Source of the DNA: Lineus longissimus | Lineage: Eukaryota > Nemertea > Pilidiophora > Heteronemertea > Lineidae | Reading direction: 5' to 3' | NCBI RefSeq assembly: GCF_910592395.1 | Contig: NC_088312.1 | Location: forward strand, 13,580,001 to 13,644,000 | Length of the DNA stretch: 64,000 nucleotides | Part shown: positions 1 through 10,759 of the stretch, piece by piece | Layout of the letters: every line of letters starts with the position of its first letter | How positions within the stretch are numbered: the stretch's first letter is position 1 | The notes under the pieces: generated by a model | Told to the model about the DNA's origin: nothing | The model's database searches: none | What the model saw: only the letters and a program-made list of their open reading frames with translations | Made by a program: the position numbers and the translations under genes

Positions 1-1140
1 TTTGATATGTAATTGCAATGTACTAAGTATAATGCACAGTGACGTCACAACATGGAAGCTGGTACTGGCAGAGGTGCCTGAAAATATGACTGCTTTACCA
101 TGTTTACAGAATGGTTCGGAGTGGACCTTCCGGTTGGCATTGCATATTTTTTACACCAGATTTTCAAAGACCAGCTATCATTTTCACAATACATGCATTT
201 GATTGATGGACTTCAGAGCAAATAGTTAGTAAATTTGACAACTCTGCAGCAATAGGCATGGAGTATTCCTGTATAGTCCTTGAATTATTTGTACAATTCC
301 ATTTTTGGCAGTACACTTTTTTCTGGTCCCATCCGATGTATGATTTACACGATATCTTTTCCTAGTGTATATGTATGTACATGTATATTCAAATCATACT
401 CGAGTCAAATCATGACAGCTTATTCTGTGCTTGTCATGCAAAACCATTCCGAAAACCGCACGTAGATCCTTGGTACTTTTGGTAACATTTTTCTCTACTC
501 TTTATGCATAATCAATAATGATGTCTGATTCTGATTCTGATGCAGCATGCGGAGTTGATTTGGTGTTTTTGAGACAGGTGTGGTGTGAGTTGATTTGGTG
601 TTTTTGGAGACAGGTGTGGTGTGATGTTTTTTAGGGTCTCCAATCAGATGATGATGCATTGGGAGGGAAATGATGCAGTGACGCAGAAATCTTGTCTGAA
701 AAAGATATCCATTCTGACATCACATATATATATATATTAAAACTAGAACTGGTAAACGCCGCTTTATGTCTGTCACCGCCTAAACCGCTGTATTGAATCT
801 CCTAATTTTTCGTATGTGCATGTAGATTTTACCCGTGAAGCCAATCAGCTATTTCTCCAGTCCATATTTTTTGCGCAAAATGTGTTTTTCATGTGTTTTT
901 TCGTACACCCTGAGATGCAGGTGTTTTTTCGTATGAACAGCTGGCCAGATAACATGCTAAAGATAATAGGCTATTGCCATCTATAAGCCCGGCACCTGAG
1001 ACATAGATGCAAAATCTCCCCAACATATCTAGGAATCCTGGTGATATTGGCCCATCACCGACCCGAGTTCGAACCCGCATCGGTCAATTTTTTTCCTTAT
1101 TTTTCCGCGATTCTTATTTTTCCGTGGTTCTAATAATTTT
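1..1140. other. Non-coding stretch with small repeats
   Basis: I see no gene here. A 37-bp unit beginning GAGTTGATTTGGTGTTTTT is tandemly duplicated at about 552-624. A short AT dinucleotide run lies at about 723-738. On the minus strand near 1060-1085 the word GGTTCGAACTC resembles a tRNA B box, so a truncated tRNA-derived SINE is possible, but no matching A box or cloverleaf is visible. Confidence 0.4.
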
Positions 1141-1610
1141 TTAGTGAACATATATAAACCCGTGTCTTGTGTTATTGCCAGCGAAAAAGTATCTCTTTTT
1201 AATAGAATTTTTAAGAAGCAGTCTCGGGCTCGAATTTTAAATGCCTTTCTTTTAGCTCGTTATATAGCCGGTTATGGGTGTGTCAAAGGCACGTTGTTAA
1301 GTGCTGTTTTAGATAAGGGAATTGCACCGGCCAAGTCGGCTTTTTCTAACCAACCCCGCTTATTATGCTTCGCTGGTGGTGTGTCTGCTGCTGAGGACGG
1401 TGTTGTTGACTCTCTGAAGTCCCTCCTTTTCAGCGACAGATATAACACCGCCGACTCCACTGAGCGCGGGTTGGTTAAGCTCTTAGTTCGGGCCTTTAGT
1501 GCCAATACATTGTAATTGTGATATGTGTCTTACTAGTTTAATGATATGGATCTTAGATGTTATTGTACAAGTTCCCCTTTTGGAGGTTTTGATAAATAAA
1601 TGAATAAAAT
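1141..1610 (+). pseudogene. Probable 5'-truncated non-LTR retrotransposon 3' fragment
   Basis: An open frame of about 123 codons runs to a stop at 1513-1515 and is open to its left edge, so the apparent start codon is probably not a true start. The peptide carries ARILNAFLLARYIAGYG, NQPRLLCFAGG and SLKSLLFSDRYNTADSTE stretches and reads like the C-terminal tail of a retroelement polyprotein rather than a complete protein; I cannot name the domain. After the stop comes about 95 bp of AT-rich sequence with CCTTTTGGAGGTTTTGATAA followed by AATAAATGAATAAAATA. A similar GGAGGTT(A/T)xxATAAA tail recurs near 51680, as expected for the 3' end of a LINE family. Truncation at the 5' side and an A-rich 3' tail support retrotransposition; the family assignment is inference. 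Confidence 0.45.
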
Positions 1611-1619
1611 ATATCAGTG

Positions 1620-3785
1620 AATTGCTCTTTCTTTGCAAAATACAGCGTAGGCCTATAGCTGTTCCGATGATCGCGCAGATTTTGTACTTTTGCCCATAAA
1701 ACCAGATAAATTTTACTTTCGAGACGAAGAAAACAAAAACATAAGTAGACCAACATATACAATATAACGGCAACTACATAGTCCAACCATGTTCAAAGAT
1801 TCTATTCAGATCCCATCGGAATGTCACATCATACTAAAAAATGCCAAGCTTGTCGATGATGCAGTTATTACAGAGCTGTTGTGGGGATGTTATCGGACAC
1901 CGGCCTACCCCAAAACAATCGCCAACACACGAATTGGTCCTCAAAATCAACGACATACTCATAAGCAAGTTGCAGATCTCCTCCACAAAGTATTTGAGTG
2001 CAGCAACAGGCCAGTTTCTGATGATGAAACGCAACAGGACAACTCTCCTCTTGAAATTCGTACATGTATTTTTAATGACTACGACGGAATATGCCAACCA
2101 TTCGTCTCATCTTGAAATTTGCAATTGTCATGCTTCTCAAAACCTTGACATCCCAAATGGACACTATATCGAATATGGTTTTAAACGTTCGGTTTAATTT
2201 TCAGGGTTAAAAGTATCTAATCAGCATATTTGTAAATAACCAGTATACATTGTTCTTTTGAAGCGGCAAATAACGGCCAAATTATGATCAATATGAAATA
2301 CAAATGTTTCTCTCTGTTGGTTATTCCTTCCACCAATTACCAAACACTCCATGTGTCCATGCCCCAAACTTCGTGCGGAGCACGGGTAATTGCTAGTATA
2401 CATGAATAGTCAGGATGGTCAGTGAGGCCTGCTTCTCCATATTCTCCATAACAGATGTTTAATTGTAGTGTAGGGCTCCCCCCCCCCTTCAATAATGTCC
2501 AGAATACGGATAGGTTGCTGTGGAGCATCAATTTTGATTTTGATTGCCAGGAAACGAGTTTACAATAAGTGCACCCAAACCAGCTTAAGGGTTACCAATC
2601 ATGAAACATTTGAGGTACTGAATGGCATAGACTTGCCCCTGTTACCTTAATCTGCCATATGGCAGGACACTCTTACTTGGCAGGTGGGCAGTTGCCTCTT
2701 CAAAAGGTCATGCATTTGTTTGATGGTTTTTCGGAAATATTTTAACGGCCACATTGTCAAAGCCCTGAATGATCAGACACACTAAGCACAATAGTGCTGG
2801 TGGATTACAAATCCTTCCGTACTCGCAAACCATGTTCATATCGAGAGCTTGCAAGCCACTTCAGCAAGGAGATAGAGACATTCCATGTCTGATAATGAAT
2901 ACCCTCCACATGTATATTGTTCTGTTGCGCCGATTGTGGCAAATGAGCTCGATCTCTTTGAAAACCCTCATTGCACCCACTTGTCTGAACATAAGATTCT
3001 TCACTCAACCAAACCTATGATCCCCAAGAGTCGACAAGGGAACTTGTCTATAAGGACAGACCATGATAAACAATTGTTCTGGAGACCGCCAGGATAAATT
3101 TGTATTCGGACGGAGATGGTTGGTAATAAAAACTGACCAAGTGTTGTTTACATGTTAACTGCTGCTCTAATGTTTACTACATATAATGTTGTCAGTAACA
3201 TTGGATTTTCAGCCCGCCTGTCACGTGACTGAACTGATTGTTTTTCGTGCAGTAATGACCATACATGAAATGAACTATAATGACCTCGCTTACAGGCATC
3301 GACGGACAAATTAATTTGCCGTGGCCTCATCACGGAAAGTGGTCATGTTTGACGGTCAGTCCCCAGGCGGTTATTTGTGATTATCGGGTATGTTCCAGCA
3401 AGTCGCTATGGCTATGAAGCGTGATAAAGTGTTTTGATGGGCACTACGTCCACTTTGGGTGATTCGTAGTAAGGGTCATACACCAAGTATCGACCATAAC
3501 GAGTCACAATTACCGAGCCTTGCAATGTTACTGAGAAGTAAAAGCGAAGCTATAGCGACTATGAATGTATAATTAAGCCATTCGCTTTAACATTGGTTTG
3601 AGGGATTTTCGGCAAACACTTTTCAGGGACATGAAAATTCCCTATGTGCTTTAAAAAACCTAACGCTTTTTTATTCCCTGGAAAACCGTTAGAAGTTCCA
3701 TATTTTGTTTTGACCGAAAAAAATTTTTAAAGAATGTTCACTTTTACAAATATGTACATATCTCTCTTGGGCTAAACTGTGATCA
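1620..3785. other. No recognisable gene
   Basis: Small overlapping frames on both strands have no recognisable domain and no splice-supported continuation. A homopolymer C run lies near 2478-2490. I see nothing else I can support. Confidence 0.4.
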
Positions 3786-3789
3786 CATG

Positions 3790-3876
3790 CATGGAGATCA
3801 AAACGCCAGCCCAATTTGTGACCACGCTCATCAATGAGGGTCGTCAGTTTGGCTGGCGTTCGTTTTGATCTTCATG
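3790..3876. repeat. Imperfect inverted repeat (hairpin)
   Basis: ATGGAGATCAAAACG...CCAGCCCAATTTGTGACC is followed about 15 bp later by its imperfect reverse complement GGTCGTCAGTTTGGCTGGCG...TTTTGATCTTCAT. The arms are about 35 bp with a few mismatches and a 4-nt bulge. It may be a small fold-back element or a hairpin transcript; nothing in the sequence decides. Confidence 0.5.
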
Positions 3877-3879
3877 AAT

Positions 3880-5145
3880 CTGCAGTGATGCGATGCATGA
3901 ACGATTGCACGCAATTTTGAAAGCTCCTAACACACCGTTTCCGTTGTTGGACCATGTTTTGGGGGACAACCAGGACATAATAATTATATTGTCGCTGATA
4001 AGTATAAATAAGCATTTTAGAACATGTTGAGAAATATCCACCTCCACGTGTTATTTTTCAAAACTTTTATAATTAACAAGCACGTTGATCTAAGCTAAGA
4101 AATCTTACACGATTTGAGCAACTGTTTTCCTGCTATAATCATCTTCAAAGCATCGTATAGGCCTACATCTAAACCATTTTGCTGTACATCGTCTTTAAAA
4201 CAATGTGCACATTGGTGGGTCACAGGAGTGTATCATACGAAAGATATTTAAGTTCAAAAGAAGAAGACGAAAGAAAAAAACGGTCGAATCCCAGACTTTC
4301 AAGTGACACAAAAGATTGTAGGCAATAACATAAATGTTTGTTTCTTTCTGTTAGTTTTTTTGTTAAGGAATCGACGAGTGAATTTCAATTTCAGATCAGA
4401 TGCATGCACTGCCCAATTATCACATCATCACGCCGCGGCCATTGTCATGTCAAGTTAGTCATTTGTTGGTTTCTATCTCTGTTGTAAGCGACTATGTTTG
4501 AAGTTGTTATTTTTTCTCTGAGACAACAGATTTCCCTTGTCACGCAGCTTTCATTGTTGAGACACTCTTTTGCCTATTTGTGGCATGTATTTTGTAAACA
4601 TAGAGCCAAAATCGAAAAGTAAAAAATATAACAATTTGTGTTGGCAGTGGAAAAACAATTAAAGGGTTTCTGGCCGAAAATTTTTATCAATTATTGTTCT
4701 AGGACACTCTCAAACTTGATATATTTTGACATAGTTTTTTCGATAATCTGATTTGACAAACTTTGTAACAAACCACACGTTTTAGAATATCTCATGAGAA
4801 GCTCAGAGCTCGAAGCTAATACATAATCCATTTATTGTATAAAGGAAAACATTGTAACCAATTAAGGATGCCTAGTCGCATTCCACTATAAAGTACTGCA
4901 TCCCCATCCTCGAATTGCACATGAAGTGGAAAAATTCAAAATATGATTGAATTATCACGCCATCCCGATTCCAATCCATACCGGATCCTCCATGCAAGCA
5001 GCTATCATCTTTGTGCGTGATGCATTGGCAACGCGCTGCACGGCGTCGAGCACCTTCAACATGTGGTCACGGTGAGGGTGCTCGATTTCCCCTCTTATAA
5101 CGACCTCGGAAACGACGTTACTGTGGTGATATTGTGGTGATAGAA
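3880..5145. other. No recognisable gene; possible dispersed repeat
   Basis: No coding signal. A short stretch at about 4924-4975 (GGAAAAATTCAAAATATGAT, then GAATTATC) recurs in similar form near 24322-24352, suggesting an old dispersed repeat family whose ends I cannot define. Confidence 0.3.
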
Positions 5146-5148
5146 GGG

Positions 5149-6785
5149 GCGTTTACACAGGATCAAACCGATTGATCAACCTCGATTTGTCTAGATTGGT
5201 CTGCCGTGTAAAGGCGCGCCAATGTGATTTGGTCTGGTTTGGTCTCTGGTTCTGTACTCTAAAAGGCAGACTATTTCGGCTTACTGGACTTTGCGCAACG
5301 ACACGAAACGAGCGAAATGGGGGAGCGACCATTATGTTTTACCCCGGTACGTCAAGTTCGATACATGGTGTCAGTCACCAGTATGGATGTGTTTTCCATT
5401 ATGAATACGTGTTTTTAAAAATCAAAATCATGAATTTCCTTTCCATTAGAAGAAATCGATGACGACGTTTCAGTTTAGGAGCCTAAGTTTTGTGGTCCCA
5501 ATGGCCAAATTAACCCCTCATTGGCTGAAAAGTCGATTCACCGGTCACAAATGGTCGAAAATGACCCCCAAAACTTCAGACCCCCAACCTGGTAATTATC
5601 ACGGTCAGCCCACAACAAAATTTCTATGGTTTGAAGATCTAACCCCGGGCTGTATTATCGGCCGGAAATTGATTTTCATCGGCACGTCTGGGAAAAATCT
5701 ATGGGGCGCTAAACTTGACCAATTCAAATTTTTAATGCATTAGCAATTTGATAATAAATGTAGTGTGTACCCGTAAACGCTTGAGATCTGGACTTAAAAC
5801 TTTTGTTTACAAATTCACACCAAATTTCGTTTCAAAATTATTCTTTTTTGGCACCAGGGGGCGTAATGCAAAAAAACATGAAACAGACGATACGGCCCGT
5901 AGTTTTGTAGGATTTTCATGGGGGTGGGGGTGGGGGGGAGTCAGCGCTTAGCATTGGCTATGGTATACCTTTGATAGTCACTTCTCAATGGCTTTGTGTA
6001 GTTCTTCGGTCATGGGTTTGATTCGTGAGATATTCTCTTCAAAATGTTTGTGTTGTGCTATCTAAATGGTCATGGGTTTGATTCTTTAGGTTACTACGGT
6101 TCAGGTCCCATGGTGTCTGAGATCAGTGATCGAGTACCATAGTGTTTCAGGAGGCAGCTACCTGTATGGCGGTTACAAGCCGTATTCTGAATATGATGTG
6201 AACCTATTTACCGTTCAATGCTGCTCCCTATGACGCTGTTCCCGCAAATGTTCAATGAAAAAATGCTGATAATGACTTACACGACGTGTTCGCATCGTAA
6301 ACATAGTGGTACCCGGGTTAACTGTCTTTGCGTTTGGCCTAATTTTACAACGATTACTCCCCATGTAACCACGATCTAGGATGGACAGGCTGTGTATTAT
6401 GAATAGGAAAAGTCACCTAGGGACCGTTGCGTAGAATACTTTTTTGGCGAAATATTGCGCAAAGTCCAGTAAGCCGACTATTTCTAGTTGTGGTCCATTT
6501 TTGCGTCTTGTAAACGCCGCACATCAACGTCGTTCGTGACATCGTGAGCGTCGTGATTGACCAGGTCATGTTTAGGGCCGTTTAAACGAGACCAAACCGA
6601 TCTCGATCGATCTGGATTAGTCCACGATGGTCTGGTGATATGATCCGTCTTGTCTGATCTGGTCTGGTTCGATGTACATACTGATGTCATTACGAGACTT
6701 ACATCATTCGTGACGTCGTGAGCGGTGTGTTCTAATCTGGTCCGGTCGGGTCGGGTTTGATTTGGCACCATGTAAAATGCCCTAT
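5149..6785. mobile_element. Outer MITE-like repeat hosting a nested element
   Basis: The left edge reads GGGGCGTTTACACAGGATC followed by AAACCGATTGATC. The right edge, read on the other strand, is AGGGCATTTTACATGGTGCC followed by AAATCAAACC. These are imperfect inverted termini of the common 'GGGCxTTTACAxxG' MITE style. A further internal copy of this kind of terminus, AGGGCCGTTTAAACGAGACC, begins near 6573, and interior segments are rich in GGTCTGGTTTGGTCT-type words on both flanks. The 5278-6475 element interrupts it, so this repeat is the older one. I cannot find an unambiguous target-site duplication, so the boundaries are approximate. Confidence 0.4.
5269..6484 (-). mobile_element. TIR transposon with 9-bp TSD, copy 1 (nonautonomous)
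   Basis: The element proper is 5278-6475. It starts with GGCTTACTGGACTTTGCGCA and ends with the exact reverse complement, giving terminal inverted repeats of about 21 bp. Both ends are flanked by the identical 9-mer GACTATTTC (5269-5277 and 6476-6484), a perfect target-site duplication. The interior at 6166-6475 is nearly identical, in inverted orientation, to 49959-50275, and 5278-5345 matches 50719-50785, so the two are copies of one family. Its open frames (for example 5459-5743) resemble no transposase, so it is nonautonomous. Nine-base duplications and a GG start are known for Mutator-like and some Merlin elements; assignment to either is inference. Confidence 0.85.
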
Positions 6786-7665
6786 TATAAGTTCGTCCTG
6801 GGTGACGTTCTACTACTTTTCCTCCCTAGGATCACCTAAGAATATTACAAGATATGATTGAATGAACCGTGGTTTAACGGGTTAACGTTAGATGCGGCAC
6901 AGCGCTTAACTTAGTCATTGGAGCCCGGCAAAGCGTAACGAAGTTAACGCCTGAAAAAGTAGTACTCTCTCCCTCTCTCTCTCTCTTCTCAGTCACTGCA
7001 TGTCACATGTGCTTCTCACAAACCTGATTAGATTAGTTTTCTTATATTCCTGTGATCTGAAGGTAAATCTGACATTATGATGGTAATGTAAAATCAATGG
7101 TCTGCCTACTGGTTATAGTGCATTATCGTTTGGATCGGGGGGGGGGGGGGCTTGGTAGAGTTTTGGTGAGAGGATGAGTGCTATAGACGCAAACGATATT
7201 TTTTTACTCGAACAGGACCCATCAAGGAAGTCATTCCAAGTGTTGACTATTGATTCTAATACTAACGGGCCACGTCCCATTGCTAGTGAGTTTTCAATCT
7301 TACTACTGCCCTTACTGCATTTATGAACCGCCAACAATTTCGCAAGGGTTTTCTTTTTCTTGAATAATGTAAATTTTACGAAATAAACATCGCATACGTT
7401 CATTTTTCCGTTGAGTAAACCAGAACTAAATAATTGTGACGTATGTTGCAATAAAAACATTCAATATTTTTCGCAAAACTATATAAGCCATACACGCAAA
7501 CATTCTCGCAGTTTACAGCAATACCAGGCGACAGGATATATAATTCGTCCCCGGACAAATCACCCTCGGATATTTCGTCCGGGAACTAATTTTCTTCCGA
7601 ATTTAGGAAGCAAATTGATCTTTGAATTCAGTGCACATATAAAAAATATTTCTATCACGCAGCTC
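6786..7665. other. No recognisable gene; simple repeats
   Basis: A CT-rich microsatellite lies near 6967-6986 and a G homopolymer near 7138-7150. Short frames here lack recognisable motifs. Confidence 0.4.
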
Positions 7666-7667
7666 AG

Positions 7668-8460
7668 CATGCTTTGGTAAAAATTAACATTAGCTAAAGC
7701 ACGCTTTAATAAATATTCTGAATCGTTGCTTCCGTAGCGGATACCAATTAATTGTTGGTACGAAGTTCAAGGTCATGGTCGTCCAACTGAGCGAGATCTC
7801 TTTGTTCGGAAAACTGACCTGGCATCCTTTTGGCAGCCTGTCGCCTATCTTTCCCTAAGCGACCTAGAAAACTTAACGTTGATGATTTTCTGCCGGGAAA
7901 ATGTGGTATAAAAACGTTCCCAAGGACATATCTAGCTGTCTTACTAGTACAAGGTTAAATGGAAAGCTTATCTCAGGTTAATAACTCTTAGGTACTGTAA
8001 AATCCCCACGTCTATATTTTGCGCTCTAGCAAAAGATAGCAATAAAGAACGAGCCTTAGATTTCTTTTTCGGGGAAATACAAAGCTTTCGGTTTTAGTTT
8101 TTCAAGCAAAAGTATTTACCACATTTGCAATTTTTTTAATATTGCGAGTCTTGGTTATACATGTACTTATACATATCCCCGAAATATTGCTGATTTGTTG
8201 GTACATGTACCTTCCTATTACACTTCTGTCCAGTATTTGAACAGTAACCTATATCAACGCCGAGAGCAAGAATTGACATCAGCTGAAGCACACTCCAAGC
8301 AAATCTGTAGTTTCCATAGCGGATAATCTAATCTATCATTCGTACGGGGTTCAGGGTCATGCGTTATCCAACTGAGACAGCCTTCTTGTTCAAAATATTG
8401 ATCACAGGTGGCCAGTAACGTCCCTAGTGTTTGGCGTAATGTGGTATGTCGTGACAACTA
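7668..8460 (-). repeat. Two diverged copies of a possible tRNA-like SINE
   Basis: About 7668-7810 and 8275-8410 are two related segments some 600 bp apart. On the minus strand both carry a CTCAGTTGGA word (as in a tRNA A box), followed by C(A/G)TGACC(T/C)TGAAC, TTCGTACCAAC or CCGTACGAAT, and later TATCCGCTA(C/T)GGAA. The shared order supports a common repeat family. The tRNA origin is weak because no convincing B box or cloverleaf is visible. A third, poorer match may lie near 9090-9170. Confidence 0.35.
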
Positions 8461-10540
8461 CAGCTCACTACATGTAGTAGTAGCATCACTGGTACTAGAA
8501 GTAGCAAAGGCCGTTACCTTCGAGTTGTCCAATTACCCGACGACCATTGAAATATGGTATGACATTGGCTGTATTCGACTCCCCATTGCCCATTGTACAC
8601 GAACATTCCAAAAAGTTATCGCTGTAGAGAGAACTAGCATCGTGGGGAAATATTGCCGGCTTTTTTTAAATTAATTTTTGCACTTGTTCATTCTTTTTTG
8701 GAAAAGGGTATTGCTTGATGTTATTATTTGTAAATCCCGCAAAATACAATCTGAATTCATGTTTGTTCCCTACCGGTTCGAAATTCTCTTCACCCTGTGG
8801 GACTGTGGGACTTGGGAGAACAAGAGCAGCTCCGCGAAGGGATTCGCGTGTTCGACTTGTAGGGGAAAGTGATGTGAATCTGTGTTCTAGAACCGGGAAT
8901 CAATCCAGCCCGACAGGCCGGGATAATGATAATCCTAGAGAGCGGTTTGACCAATTGTTCTATACATGTACCTGTACTCTGATAAGTGCTATCATTGTAA
9001 CCAGTTATATTTTTATTATTGCACGTACCAGTAATACAAGTAAAGATCATCACATTACATCATCACGTTCTTTCAAATTAGCTTTGCACATGCCAATGCT
9101 GGTTAAGAATTGGCATGAACTTAAAGCACGGTCTGAGCACATCTGCAGATACCGGGATGTTTGAATATCGAATTTGACATTCGAACAAGGTTGATGATAC
9201 AGTCACACTGAGATATATGGATTGCTTATAAAAATAACTCATTTAGTTTGGATGCGTGATCATTGCAGTGTTGGGAATTAGTATATATTACACGATCTTG
9301 TTTGGCCTAGGAAATGGAAAAGGAATATTTCAGATTGCGTCGTTTGTCACATTTCTAGTTAGAAATAGAAAGGCCTGTTATTTTTGACGCAAATTGCTGA
9401 TAATGACTACACGAGCTTTGTAGCTATGGAAACTAGCGTGCACTGGCATCGTGTGGCCTCGAAAATTAAAACAAGCGTGTCGAAATGACAACGAGATATC
9501 AACGTACGTGCTCAACCTCTTACATTGTTGAACAACCACACTCTGGCACTCTCGGTAAATTATGTTTAAATGTCTTAAGGGTTATTTCCTGTCTTTTCTT
9601 TAGTATTCCTCCGAGAAGACGCTACTGTGTAATCAGAAGCATCAAAGACTCATCGAAAAGCACCGCACTCTCGTTTGCGCATTCAATCAGGCACCGTCAT
9701 TGATTTAATGCATATCAGCGAATCGTAACTGATGGCTCAGCTGATCAAGAATAGATCTAATCTTGCGAAACACCCCTTCATGCGAAAGAAGCTGGAGATA
9801 CAACAGATACCGCATGAGGTGGAAGTTTGTTTCATCGTCGATGTTTTAATACAATGGCCATGTTTCGCAACACCTACATGTACGCACGACGTAGTTCGAA
9901 CAACGTAGGCTTGTCGTGTCATCAAGCCCTGCACTTTTAAAATTAAGCAACACTCGTAAATCATCTTCTACACTCAATCGTTCAAAAACTCGGCGAATTT
10001 ATCACAAAAAAACAAATCGTCGCTAAGGATCATTTACATACTTTGTACTTCGTCTGCTCTTTACAAAGGTTGTGAACCTGCCTGATGCAATTTTATGTCG
10101 CAGATAAAGGTCTCGATTTATTCAGACTGGGTTAAATGTATAGATTGAATCAAACTACTGCCCTTCATCAACAATCGACATTATGTCACAGTATGATTTA
10201 TACCATGTTAGTTAATGTATTGGTCTGTGTACTCGCTTTTCATTTTTTTTATTCATTCCTATGTTTTTTTTCCCCAGTTATTGCAAAGCTTGACTATTCG
10301 CTATAGTCCTTCTTTATCTTTTTTAAAATATATTTACTGTACATCATTTATTGAACAGCACTAGTGACATCAGTTTGACGTTTATTGGTAATTAACTCCA
10401 GATTTGTCCACAGCGCCAGTCTTCGATCTAATTAGGATATTTCTCGGTGACTTAATTCTCAGATGCATCTTCAGCTATTCTCTTGCCCATCGTATATATA
10501 CATTTGTTACAAGATTTTTGCGGGATTCTTAGTTAAGATC
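8461..10540. other. No recognisable gene
   Basis: Overlapping frames at about 8678-9164 lack recognisable domains or splice context. I see no repeat boundaries. Confidence 0.35.
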
Positions 10541-10545
10541 TTAAC

Positions 10546-10758
10546 TACAGGTTGGCCCAGAATTATTTTCCCTCGCACATTGGGTGATATGAATAAAGAC
10601 TAGCAAATGCTTTTAGTTCATCTTTTTACAGAAAGGCCCAAGTGTAAGTCTACATGGGGATTTAGATAAAAGCATTTGCTAGTCTTTATTCATATCACCT
10701 AATGGATACACAATAGCATTCTATTGTGCATGGGAAAATAATTCTGGGCCACCCTGTA
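10546..10758. mobile_element. Mariner-type fold-back MITE
   Basis: The element is 10548-10756, flanked by TA on both sides (10546-10547 and 10757-10758). Left terminus CAGGTTGGCCCAGAATTATT and right terminus (reverse complement) CAGGGTGGCCCAGAATTATT differ at one base. The interior is also palindromic: GATATGAATAAAGACTAGCA followed by AATGCTTTT is mirrored by AAAAGCATTTGCTAGTCTTT followed by ATTCATATC, so most of the 209 bp can fold on itself. TA duplication and a CAGGGTG-type end are typical of Tc1/mariner MITEs. It has no coding capacity. Confidence 0.85.
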
Positions 10759-10759
10759 G

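Noticed and set aside
889-1085. tRNA-derived SINE or tRNA gene
   Set aside because: Only a B-box-like word on the minus strand; no A box or cloverleaf.
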